Virus record (IMG/VR): IMGVR_UViG_3300049457_000003
Coordinates: 1 to 28,549 of that record
Length of the DNA stretch: 28,549 bases
Reading direction: 5' to 3' (one strand)
DNA from: a virus
The translations under genes were made by a program, and so were the position numbers. The notes beneath the pieces were generated by a model that saw nothing but the letters and a program-made list of their open reading frames with translations, did no database searches and was not told the DNA's origin. Positions within the stretch are counted from its first letter, which is position 1; every line of letters begins with the position of its first letter. This document shows, piece after piece, positions 14,248 to 23,087 of this stretch.

Positions 14248-16792
14248 TCTATCTGCAATCCTAGCCAATAGAGATTCATCTATAAGTAAGGATGGACTTT
14301 TAGTTAATGCTTATTTGGAGAATACCCCATTAGGGAAGATGATCCAAAAAAGACCAGGGTTATTGTCTACATGGAATGCAGGTTTAGGTTGCGCAGAAGG
14401 GGCAATAACGTATAACGGGAAAGCTTTGGTAGTCGTTGGAGGTTCATGGGGTACTACGACCCAGGCACCGCCAACCTATTCTCCAGGCACTAGTTGGTCT
14501 TTGTTTGTTGCATCTCCGAATATGCCGGCGACCAATTCTTCTGTAGCTACAAATAACAATCCTTCCTTGGCTTCAGTATCAGGCCGCCTTCTTTCCATAG
14601 GAAATACAAGTACATTTGGGACAGGCCAGAATGTATATGCATCTGATGACAATGGTTCCACTTGGTCATCTATAGCTAGTTCAGTTACTGGCCCTCAAGG
14701 ATCACTTCTTAATACAGTAAATCTTACAGCCACCATAGGAACATCAGTTTATATATATCTAGTAGGAACATCTCCTGGTGTTTGGAAATCAATTGATAGT
14801 GGAGTAACCTGGACAAATGTCGCATCAGTAACGTTAGGCGGTGGAAGTAATCCTTCAGCATGGGTAGTTCACTCTGATGACAAAATTTATTCATTCAGCG
14901 CTAATGTTGTTGAATCTTCTCCAGATGGAGTAACTTGGACTACAGTAAACAATACTGCATTATGGTTGGGGCGATCTTTTTTTGCGGCCTGGAGTCTTGG
15001 GGCAAATCTTTATATTGGAGCCGGGTTCACGGCATCTGCGCTCAATGATGTTTGGAAGTCTACAGATAATGGTGTTACATGGACTCAAATACAAGCATCT
15101 GCAGCATTCTCTGCCAGGGGGGCTGTAGCGTTCTGGACATACAATTCTAAGTTATGGATAGCCATAGGGGCTACAGCCTCGAATCTTGTTTCATCATTCT
15201 CTGATCTTTGGTCTTCTGCGGATGGTATAACCTGGACGCTTGTTAATTCATCTATGGTTGGTGCGTCATATGGTTTTGCATCACATGTTGTTCATAACAA
15301 CACGATGTATATAGGTAGTGGTAGATACTTTAATTCCGGGACGAAATATCTTCGTGAGTCGTTCTTTGCTGCTGGAGCAACAAATCCCTCAGTCGGTACC
15401 ATCACCATGACTCCATTTTCTCCTACCGTAACTTCATGTGAGCCATTTTCTTTCACTCTTATTCCTGCAAGTGGATCTGTTCCTGTAAAGGTCTTTCTTA
15501 AGACTTCTTTATATGCGTGGGTCTACGATGGTACGACCATGACGCAAGTCACTGATGGTGATTATCCTGCACTGACAGTTCCAGGAGTTGTATACCTTGA
15601 TGGAACGATATACGTGATGAATTCACAAGGCGTAATATTTGGATCAGATTTGAATGATCCAACTTCCTGGAATGCATTGAACTTTATAACAGCAAACGCG
15701 GAAGCCGATGCAGCGATCGTATTGGCAAGGCAATTAAATTACATCGTAGCTTTTAAACAATACTCTACAGAGTTCTTTTACGACGCAGGGAATTCGCCAG
15801 GAAGCCCCCTAGGCAAAGTACAGAATGCGCTTTTAGAAATTGGATGTAGTAGTTCCGGTTCTCTAGCTTTCGCTGATAACACTATTTATTTCATGGCGAA
15901 CTCAAGGCAGAAGGGTAGATCGATTATGAAATTAGAAGGCTATACGCCTAAACTTATTTCAAATCCCTATGTAGACAGGATTTTAAATGGAGATAATTTA
16001 TCTTCAGTATTCGCTTTTGTTGTCAAGTCTAACGGGCATTTCTTTTATGTGTTAACTTTAGTTAACAGTGCCATTACTTTAGTTTACGATGAAGTAACAT
16101 CTGAGTGGCATACTTGGACGACAATGACAGCGGCGAGTCCTGCATCAGTAAGTTCTGCAGTTGTTCAGTCTGATGGGTCAATTTTAATAACCATGTCTTC
16201 CGCTCATGGACAGTCTGATGGAAACCCGGTTGTTATAGCAGGAGCTACGCCTTCTGCAGTGAATGGTTCATTTAATCTTCGATATGACTCAACCGTTAAC
16301 TCTACTTCACAATTTAGTTACTATCCTGCTAGTACGGTTACCGGTTCCATAACTGGAACGATAACAGCTGTATTTTATACAGAAACCTTCTTCCCTGGGG
16401 TATATTATGCCTATGGGGATGGAGTTGATTATCTTGTTGATAGGACTACTGGAGCTGTTTATACTTTTAGCCCATCGACTTATCAAGATAAGACTTACCC
16501 TATTGATGTAAAAATCAGAACGGCTATTCTTGATTTCGGGGTTATGTTTTCTAAACGATACTCAAGACTTGAACTTGTAGGGGATAAAGAAGTTACAAAT
16601 GTTCTAGTAAGATTTACAGATGACGACTATCAAACTTACAGTCTTTACCGAGGAATACCGATGAGTCAGAATAGAGCAAAAATATCATCTCTCGGTTCTG
16701 CTCGCCGAAGGGCGTTTGAGTTTCGAAATACGGGGAATACTGCATTGCGGTTGCTTGCCGCAGAGATTGATATCGACGTTGGTGCTTTTTAA
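14228..16792 (+). CDS. P22 gp10-like tail hub / DNA-stabilisation protein with an Asp-box propeller insert
   Basis: The start is ATG 14228; a TTG four codons earlier is unnecessary. Residues 20-45 (DGLLVNAYLENTPLGKMIQK then RPGL) and 407-635 (YAWVYDGTTMTQVTDGDYPA, DPTSWNALNFITANAEAD, LNYIVAFKQYSTEFFYDAGN) match the gp10-type protein that plugs the portal after packaging. The protein is 854 aa against about 472 in P22. Residues about 81-396 hold five Asp-box-like motifs (SDDNGSTW 139-146, SIDSGVTW 188-195, SSPDGVTW 230-237, STDNGVTW 278-285, SSADGITW 329-336), spaced 42-52 residues, a BNR-type beta-propeller. Residues about 650-720 form a further Ser/Thr-rich insert. It lies between adaptor and ejection genes. 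Confidence 0.83.
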   Translation: METKRLDLSAILANRDSSISKDGLLVNAYLENTPLGKMIQKRPGLLSTWNAGLGCAEGAITYNGKALVVVGGSWGTTTQAPPTYSPGTSWSLFVASPNMPATNSSVATNNNPSLASVSGRLLSIGNTSTFGTGQNVYASDDNGSTWSSIASSVTGPQGSLLNTVNLTATIGTSVYIYLVGTSPGVWKSIDSGVTWTNVASVTLGGGSNPSAWVVHSDDKIYSFSANVVESSPDGVTWTTVNNTALWLGRSFFAAWSLGANLYIGAGFTASALNDVWKSTDNGVTWTQIQASAAFSARGAVAFWTYNSKLWIAIGATASNLVSSFSDLWSSADGITWTLVNSSMVGASYGFASHVVHNNTMYIGSGRYFNSGTKYLRESFFAAGATNPSVGTITMTPFSPTVTSCEPFSFTLIPASGSVPVKVFLKTSLYAWVYDGTTMTQVTDGDYPALTVPGVVYLDGTIYVMNSQGVIFGSDLNDPTSWNALNFITANAEADAAIVLARQLNYIVAFKQYSTEFFYDAGNSPGSPLGKVQNALLEIGCSSSGSLAFADNTIYFMANSRQKGRSIMKLEGYTPKLISNPYVDRILNGDNLSSVFAFVVKSNGHFFYVLTLVNSAITLVYDEVTSEWHTWTTMTAASPASVSSAVVQSDGSILITMSSAHGQSDGNPVVIAGATPSAVNGSFNLRYDSTVNSTSQFSYYPASTVTGSITGTITAVFYTETFFPGVYYAYGDGVDYLVDRTTGAVYTFSPSTYQDKTYPIDVKIRTAILDFGVMFSKRYSRLELVGDKEVTNVLVRFTDDDYQTYSLYRGIPMSQNRAKISSLGSARRRAFEFRNTGNTALRLLAAEIDIDVGAF

Positions 16793-16803
16793 GGAGCATT
16801 CTA

Positions 16804-17721
16804 ATGACTTGGGGATTGGGAGCGGTTGGAGGAAGCGGGTATAACCCTAATAGGAGTTATGGGGAACAAGCTCCTGTAAACACTATACAGCAATTTCCGG
16901 CTGCTGTTCCTGGCTTGGCGGGATCTGTCGCGACACAGGCAGCTACTGCTGCTGATCCATTTGCTGAACAACGCGGACAATATCAAGGACTTCTACAAAA
17001 CCTCATGCAAGGCCCACAACAGGGACAAGTGAACTCCGATATAAGCTCAATGAGAGATGCCGCCCAAAAACCAATGGGCGGTCCTTATATGAGCATGCTC
17101 GAAAAGCTTATGACTGATAAGGACTCCATTACACAGACCCCAGGTTCTCAATTTGCGATGGAACAAGGACAGCAAGCCCTTGCAAGATCTAAAGCCGCGG
17201 GAGGATTTCTTGGTTCAGGGAATATTATGAGTGAGTTACAAAAGCAGGCTCAAGGGCAAGCTTCTCAAGATTATTCACAACAACTTTCCGACTTAAGAGC
17301 GGCGGCAGGATTGTCTCAAGGTATGCAGGGACAGGGATTTCAACAAGCAGCTGGAATCGCCGGAGCTTCCGGTGGGGCTTTACAAGATCAATACAGCCGT
17401 CTTGCACAATTAAGCGGGGCGAACACTGGAAGTCCAGGGGCTGCAGGATCACTTTTAGCTAAACAATTTGATTGGGCTAACCAAGGCGGTGGTGGTAGTG
17501 GAGGTGCTATGTCAAGTGGAGGTTCTGAAGTATGGGGAGGTGGAGTTAACGAGCGGAATGACCCGCTTGGTTCAACTAGATACGCTACCTCCGGGTTCTC
17601 TCTTCCTACTGGTTTAGTATCCCCTTATCTTGGAGGAAGTTCTAGTATGGTTAACCCTCAATTTAAAATCCTTGGTTCTGCTATGAATATGGGGACCAAA
17701 TTCACTCCTTCTACAAGGTAA
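16804..17721 (+). CDS. Ejection (DNA transfer) protein, P22 gp7-like
   Basis: The 305-aa product is Gln/Gly/Ala/Ser rich. Residues about 112-165 (TPGSQFAMEQGQQALARSKA, AGGFLGSGNIMSELQKQAQG, QASQDYSQQLSDLRAAAGLS) match the PGYxFxxxQGxQALxRSxAAxGGxLSG signature of the internal virion proteins ejected with the DNA. The C-terminal part is glycine-rich (NQGGGGSGGAMSSGGSEVWG) and probably disordered. AAGGAG precedes the start. It is the first of the three or four genes between neck and fibre, where P22-type phages place ejection proteins. Confidence 0.78.
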   Translation: MTWGLGAVGGSGYNPNRSYGEQAPVNTIQQFPAAVPGLAGSVATQAATAADPFAEQRGQYQGLLQNLMQGPQQGQVNSDISSMRDAAQKPMGGPYMSMLEKLMTDKDSITQTPGSQFAMEQGQQALARSKAAGGFLGSGNIMSELQKQAQGQASQDYSQQLSDLRAAAGLSQGMQGQGFQQAAGIAGASGGALQDQYSRLAQLSGANTGSPGAAGSLLAKQFDWANQGGGGSGGAMSSGGSEVWGGGVNERNDPLGSTRYATSGFSLPTGLVSPYLGGSSSMVNPQFKILGSAMNMGTKFTPSTR

Positions 17722-17723
17722 AT

Positions 17724-18617
17724 ATGTTAAGCAGATACACAGGAGCACCAGGGGGATCAGGAGATATTGAAAGCGACTCCTACCAGCGCCCAGATAACAA
17801 TATGCTTATAAGATTTTCTGGCGCAGGTCCGACTGACAATATTGAAAGTGCCATTGCGGAGTATCAAAAAGTAATGGCTCCTAAAAATAAACATCCATTA
17901 GAGAACTACCTTGGTTCAGTTAGTGATCAAGAATCATATCGCCCTGCAATACTTCAATATCTGGCAAATGGTGGTCGTTTACCACAATGGCATACTGGAA
18001 ATTATGAAGTTGATCAGCCGAATATTGAAGCGGCTATTGCTTCGACAATGACTCCAGAACAACAGATGAAAAGATCAGAAGTACAGGAGAAAAACAAAGA
18101 TTTAAAAGAAGCCAGAAATGCGCGTATTGCAATTGCGCAACAGACGCAAAAAGATAAGGAGCGTATGGATGCCGCAAAGCGCGAGGGAATGTTACAAGCA
18201 TTGAAGCCAAATAGAGAAGATAGAATTTCAGCACATAATGTTCTTAGTGGAATTCTTGGAAATGATTATTTAACTGTTCCGAAAGATACCGTTGATGCAA
18301 TATCTGAAAGAATTGCATCAAGAGCAAAAACAGCGATGTCAGATCCGGAGAATAAAGGTGTTGATTATGAATCATTAATGCAAGAAGAAGTTAATGATAT
18401 GATTCTCAATGGCGAACTCAAGATGCCAGATAAAGGATCATTTCTTGGAAATATAAGTTTTGGGGTTCTTGGTAAAGAATCTCAGAAAACTGAATTTAAT
18501 CCTCAAGGAACTAGTTCGCAGGATTGGATTGCTCGTGCTCAAGCGGACCCCCGTAATAAAGGCATTCCACTTGAAGTAATAATTGCTGAAGGAAAAAAAC
18601 GCGGGAAAATTAAATGA
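17724..18617 (+). CDS. Putative second internal virion / ejection protein (297 aa)
   Basis: The start is 2 nt after the previous stop. The central part (residues about 108-165) is a long charged helix (MKRSEVQEKNKDLKEARNAR, IAIAQQTQKDKERMDAAKRE). The C-terminus ends SSQDWIARAQADPRNKGIPL followed by EVIIAEGKKRGKIK, a pattern I have seen at the end of phage internal proteins. The N-terminal 100 residues are polar and Gly/Pro/Asn rich. Assignment rests on its place between the gp7-like gene and the very large gene, with which it overlaps (ATGA). Confidence 0.6.
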   Translation: MLSRYTGAPGGSGDIESDSYQRPDNNMLIRFSGAGPTDNIESAIAEYQKVMAPKNKHPLENYLGSVSDQESYRPAILQYLANGGRLPQWHTGNYEVDQPNIEAAIASTMTPEQQMKRSEVQEKNKDLKEARNARIAIAQQTQKDKERMDAAKREGMLQALKPNREDRISAHNVLSGILGNDYLTVPKDTVDAISERIASRAKTAMSDPENKGVDYESLMQEEVNDMILNGELKMPDKGSFLGNISFGVLGKESQKTEFNPQGTSSQDWIARAQADPRNKGIPLEVIIAEGKKRGKIK

Positions 18618-21600
18618 ATTTCTTTGACCCAGATGAGGAACCAACATCTATTGGTCAATCGTCTCCACAAATAAATCCAGCACCCATAGTTTCTCCTGCG
18701 GCTAAAAATCCGGCAGTCCAAAGTGTTGGTCCTACAGTAAATGTCACGGACAACTTTGGCGTCATGGAATCAGCAAAACAATTTGTCGATCCTGATGAGC
18801 AGGCACAGAAAGAATACGCATCTTCTGATCCTGTTGATGAACCGCAATTCGGTTCTCATTTGGAACGAGATTTCGGTAGTTATCCTGACACCCCATTAGG
18901 AAAAGTTCTTTCTGTCCTCGCTCCAAAAAATGAATTTAATCCGGTTATTCTATGGACTGAAAACTCAATGATTGCTCATGGAGTGAATGCTTATCGGAAA
19001 GGTGTTTTTAATAAGCCAATGAAGGAGCTTATTAATGATGGCAGAGAGTTTATGGGTAAGGAGGTTAAGAATTTCAGTCTTAAGAAACTTGTTAATTTCG
19101 CTGTATCAAAACCAAAAGTTTTTGCAAAGGAACTTTACAAATCTGTAGTTGCTGATCCTGAATTACTGCTTCCAATTTTCTGGGAATCACTTGGCGGGAG
19201 ACTAGGAATGATTGGCGCCAGGCTTGGCAAAGTTGGCGAAGCAACTGGAAAAGCAGCTGAGGTTGGGTTAACAGGCGCCGGTGTTGGAGGACTTATTTCA
19301 TCTGCGCAACAGTTGGATGAACAGGGATTCATTAATCCAGCAAAGCTTGCTCAAGACATGAAAATAAATGCAGGGTTTGCTGCATCGCTTAGTGTCCTTG
19401 GAAGTATTGCTGGTGCGATGAAAAAAGTCCCGCCGAAAGAGATAATGTCATCTGCTGATTATCACATGCAGGAAGGTGATGACATCATGACGGCAATGGG
19501 CAAGGCTATGGAAGAACATGGCGTCCCAAAAGATAAGGCTGATGAACTTACATCTCCTCTAAAGAATGTAGATCCTGATTCAGATAGAAACTTCCTAAAA
19601 CTTAGAAAAGAAGTACAGTTAATGCTTCCTCCAGAAGAATCTGCCGCAGTCATGACGCCAAAGCAAGCTCGTGCGGATCTTGGGCGCATGGCTAATGAAT
19701 TAAAAACCAAACGCGTATCTGGAGAAATTTCTGATTCAGATTTTGCAAAAATGACTGAAGACTTAAAGAAGTCTGAAGAGGTCAGAGTTGCAAAAGCAGA
19801 AGAGCCTATGCCATTTCATGACCCAGATATTCGTGATGAGTCTGTTCAAGAAGCGGCGGCAGCGAAAGAAAGAATACAAACAGGTGAAGCCAAGGCTGTA
19901 GGAGAAGAGCCATCAAGTCTTGCTGCTAGAGCAAAAGAATTAATGTCTAAAAAAACAATGAGCCCAAGTCAGGCAAAAGAATTGATTGACATCAAGACTT
20001 ACCTGGAAGTTCTTCCAGAGATGGGTGTTGCAACCAAAGAAGCAGCAGTCATGAACCCAAGTCAAGCTAAGGCTTTTGTGGAATCAAAACTTCCAGAAAC
20101 GTCTCTTGAGGTTGCTTCTAAGGTAGAAGAGCCACAATTGAAACTTGGGGAAACCTCATTAGGCATGCGACAACGCGGGGTAATGGACCCGGAAATGGCC
20201 AAGTGGATAGGACTTACACTTGGCGGGGCTGCTATTGGAGGCTACCTATCCGATGATAAGGCTAAGGGTGCAATGATTGGAGCTGCTCTTGTTCTTGGAG
20301 GTCCAATTGCTTTAAAGGCTGCTAGAGGTATGAGCAAGGCGGCAGATGAGGCAGCAGAAATAGGTTTAAAGAAGTTTGCATCACTAAAACGCGATCCAAG
20401 AATTGCAAAACAGGTTGACTCTATTATTTCGACACATGAAGGATTGCTTGCCACTCGTAGTCTACAGGCCGATCGTCATATGTACGCTATCAATAAACTA
20501 GTTCCCGACGCCGCAAGACAGGAAGAAGTAATTCGTGCTATTCAAGCAGGAAAGATTCACACGCTTAAACCAAATGAGCAAGCGGCGGCAGTTGCTCATC
20601 AGGAATTTGTGAAAGATATTGGTGATAGGGCATTGGCGAAGGGGTTAGTAGATTCTTTGATTGATGATGGTACTTATATAACCGGATTATGGAAAGATTC
20701 GGAAAAAGCAAAAGCTATATTCTCTGCAGCAAGCGCTGAGACAAGATTCGCCAAGAAAAAATTCATTCCTGACTACGATACAGGAATTGCTTTGGGATTG
20801 GAGCCAAAGACTCGCAATCTTGGAGAGATTGACAATATATACGCCAAAGCCATGGGCCGTGCAGAGTCTAATAAAGAACTTATTGATACTCTTAAAACAG
20901 TAAAAGTAGAGGGTATGAATGCAAAGCCTTTGATGACAAGGGCAGAGAATTCTGCGGCCATAGCAAAACTTGCAAACAAACCTAACCTCAATGCAGCTGA
21001 ACAAAATGAATTAACCACGCTTACAAAATATAAACCAAATCCCCATCCGCAACTTAGTGGGACACTAATTCATCCAGACATGGTTCCATCACTTAGCCAT
21101 GTTTTTTACTCAACAAATATCGCACCTTATTTAATGACCGCTCTTGCAATCAGCGCAGTTGCCAAAACAGGTCTTCTTTCGATGACATTGTTTCATGATA
21201 AGTCATTACTCGAAGTAGGTCTTGCAATGTCTCTCGGGATGGCATCAGCAAAATTATTACCCCGTATTCCTTCAATGTATAAGATGATCCGTAATGGATC
21301 AGCAGGTGACTTTGCCGAAAGAGCCGTAGGTAAAGGTTTGAAAATATCTCATGGCGGGTTCGATATGGACCCTGGCATGGTCTCAAAATTACTTAATACG
21401 GCATCTAGCTCAATTGACAAAATCCCTATAGCAGGCAAGGTACTTTCACTCCCTACGAAAGGTTTGGAGAAATTACAGGAAGGAAATACATGGTTGTTGT
21501 GGAATTTTCTCCACCCTTCGGCAAAACTGTCTACAACAAGTGTGGCTTATGAAAAAGCATTACTTAAGTATGCGAAAATTCAAGCCAAAGATCCGGCTGC

Positions 21601-22417
21601 AAAAGTTCCTAGTCCTGATCAAATTCTGGAAGAAGTTGTTCACGCGACGAATGATTTATTTGGCGGAATAAATTGGCGTAAAGTCACCGATGAGGTAAGT
21701 AACAGGTGGCTTCATTCACAACTTACTTCATTGACTAATCCAGAGGGGCAAAGGGCTTTAAGGGTTGCGCTTCTTGCGCCTGATTGGATTACTTCTTCAG
21801 TAAGAAGTGGTTACAAAGGAATGAAGGCTACTGTTAAAGGATTTATTCCGGGTTCAAAGATGAGTGTTGCTGATGACATGTATCGAAGGTATTTTCTTGG
21901 AGGGGCCTTAATGTCAGCTGTAATCATGGAAGGAATGCAGCAGCACTACACTGGAACGCATTTCTGGGATAATCCAGATCCTTTAAGCGTTGAGTATGGG
22001 GATGGTACTTCTATAAACCTATTCAAGCACTTTGGTGAAATATTTCACTTAATGGCAGATCCTTCACAATTTGCAATTAATAAGTTAGGGTACCTTCCTA
22101 AGGAAACAACTAATCAATTGCTTTCAAAGGAGTACGTGTCTACTAAAGGTATGCCGCCAATGCAGGATACTTCCATAACCGGAAGAGCGGCTCACGCCAT
22201 TAAGGGCATGAGCCCAATCGCTGTTCAAGAGATTGCTGCCGGTCATCCTGGCAGGGCTTTGAGTGGTACTTTAGGGTTGCCGACAAAGGGAGCTGCAAGA
22301 GAAGAACGAATTGCTAATAGGCAGGCAAGAGCCGCCGAAAGGAATTCCCCGGAAGGAAGAAAGCGTAGACAAGAAGCATCTGAGCGCCGTCGTAAAATGA
22401 GACAATTTGGCTATTGA
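18614..22417 (+). CDS. Large internal virion protein (1267 aa) with a polyvalent-protein-type C-terminal region
   Basis: The protein begins MNFFDPDEEPTSIGQSSPQI with a Pro/Ser-rich leader. A helical, charged region follows to about residue 520. Gly/Ala-rich hydrophobic segments lie at about 532-575 (GLTLGGAAIGGYL, GAMIGAALVLGGPIALKA) and about 835-885 (TALAISAVAKTGLLSMTLF). Residues about 1009-1060 contain ATNDLFGGINWRKV and LRVALLAPDWITSS. I associate this FGGxNW...LAPDW pairing with the domains that end large polyvalent and ejection proteins. The extreme C-terminus is very basic (GRKRRQEASERRRKMRQFGY). Position and hydrophobic segments suggest an ejected protein that helps DNA cross the envelope, like gp16 of P22. 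No lytic transglycosylase motif was seen. Confidence 0.7.
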   Translation: MNFFDPDEEPTSIGQSSPQINPAPIVSPAAKNPAVQSVGPTVNVTDNFGVMESAKQFVDPDEQAQKEYASSDPVDEPQFGSHLERDFGSYPDTPLGKVLSVLAPKNEFNPVILWTENSMIAHGVNAYRKGVFNKPMKELINDGREFMGKEVKNFSLKKLVNFAVSKPKVFAKELYKSVVADPELLLPIFWESLGGRLGMIGARLGKVGEATGKAAEVGLTGAGVGGLISSAQQLDEQGFINPAKLAQDMKINAGFAASLSVLGSIAGAMKKVPPKEIMSSADYHMQEGDDIMTAMGKAMEEHGVPKDKADELTSPLKNVDPDSDRNFLKLRKEVQLMLPPEESAAVMTPKQARADLGRMANELKTKRVSGEISDSDFAKMTEDLKKSEEVRVAKAEEPMPFHDPDIRDESVQEAAAAKERIQTGEAKAVGEEPSSLAARAKELMSKKTMSPSQAKELIDIKTYLEVLPEMGVATKEAAVMNPSQAKAFVESKLPETSLEVASKVEEPQLKLGETSLGMRQRGVMDPEMAKWIGLTLGGAAIGGYLSDDKAKGAMIGAALVLGGPIALKAARGMSKAADEAAEIGLKKFASLKRDPRIAKQVDSIISTHEGLLATRSLQADRHMYAINKLVPDAARQEEVIRAIQAGKIHTLKPNEQAAAVAHQEFVKDIGDRALAKGLVDSLIDDGTYITGLWKDSEKAKAIFSAASAETRFAKKKFIPDYDTGIALGLEPKTRNLGEIDNIYAKAMGRAESNKELIDTLKTVKVEGMNAKPLMTRAENSAAIAKLANKPNLNAAEQNELTTLTKYKPNPHPQLSGTLIHPDMVPSLSHVFYSTNIAPYLMTALAISAVAKTGLLSMTLFHDKSLLEVGLAMSLGMASAKLLPRIPSMYKMIRNGSAGDFAERAVGKGLKISHGGFDMDPGMVSKLLNTASSSIDKIPIAGKVLSLPTKGLEKLQEGNTWLLWNFLHPSAKLSTTSVAYEKALLKYAKIQAKDPAAKVPSPDQILEEVVHATNDLFGGINWRKVTDEVSNRWLHSQLTSLTNPEGQRALRVALLAPDWITSSVRSGYKGMKATVKGFIPGSKMSVADDMYRRYFLGGALMSAVIMEGMQQHYTGTHFWDNPDPLSVEYGDGTSINLFKHFGEIFHLMADPSQFAINKLGYLPKETTNQLLSKEYVSTKGMPPMQDTSITGRAAHAIKGMSPIAVQEIAAGHPGRALSGTLGLPTKGAAREERIANRQARAAERNSPEGRKRRQEASERRRKMRQFGY

Positions 22418-22448
22418 TCTTAATGTTAACAATCAAAAGGAAAGCGTG

Positions 22449-23060
22449 ATGAACTCCATTCCAACTATGTTGCAATATGTAATGGCTCAACAGAATAGAC
22501 AAACTCTCTCACCAGAGGAGCTTGCTTTATTACAAGCCTCTTCTGGAGAACCCGTCTCCGGTGGATATGTAGGCTATGACAATATAGCAGCTAATGACAA
22601 GCCGTCTTTATTACAAAGACTGTTCGGCAATAAACCTCAACCAACACAAACTCCAGCCGAGGCAGCTAAACCTGCGGAGGGTCTTTTTGAGCCTGGATCT
22701 ATAGGTGACCAAATCCGTCGCCGTCGAGAAGAGGCGGACAAGGCTACAAGAGATGTAAGCATGCTCCCTGAAGACATGCTTTACGCCGCTAACGATACTG
22801 GAACGCGTACAGACGCATACGGTGGCGTAAGTTCTCAAACACGTGCAGGTCTTGCTCAGTTGGGCGCTGAAGACCCTAATGGAGATCTGGGTGACATGGC
22901 CATAGGGAAACCTGCCGCTGCTGCTCCTGGTGGTTATGCAGCAAAAACTACAACAAGAGGCGCACAAACCAGCAAACAAGAGGACCAGTTAATAAAGATG
23001 CTTATGGGGCGCGGCATGAGCGAATCAGAAGCGAGAGCAAGGGCTAAGTCGATAAAATGA
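22449..23060 (+). CDS. Putative minor virion protein (203 aa), unknown
   Basis: I prefer ATG 22449, which has AAAAGGAAAG 5-6 nt upstream. A TTG at 22407 inside the previous gene has no such site, and a GTG at 22446 directly precedes the chosen ATG. The product begins MNSIPTMLQYVMAQQNRQTL, has Pro/Ala-rich spacers (QPTQTPAEAAKPAEG, GKPAAAAPGGYAAK), and ends KMLMGRGMSESEARARAKSI plus K. The disordered Ala/Pro make-up resembles small internal or connector proteins. No family is recognised. It lies in the same reading frame as the fibre gene that follows its TGA. Confidence 0.6.
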   Translation: MNSIPTMLQYVMAQQNRQTLSPEELALLQASSGEPVSGGYVGYDNIAANDKPSLLQRLFGNKPQPTQTPAEAAKPAEGLFEPGSIGDQIRRRREEADKATRDVSMLPEDMLYAANDTGTRTDAYGGVSSQTRAGLAQLGAEDPNGDLGDMAIGKPAAAAPGGYAAKTTTRGAQTSKQEDQLIKMLMGRGMSESEARARAKSIK

Positions 23061-23087
23061 TTATGTTCTAGATTAAAGGAGAATGTC

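Noticed and set aside
20687-21386. Minus-strand frames inside the large ejection gene
   Set aside because: They lie wholly within a strongly supported plus-strand gene, overlap one another and have no initiation signals.
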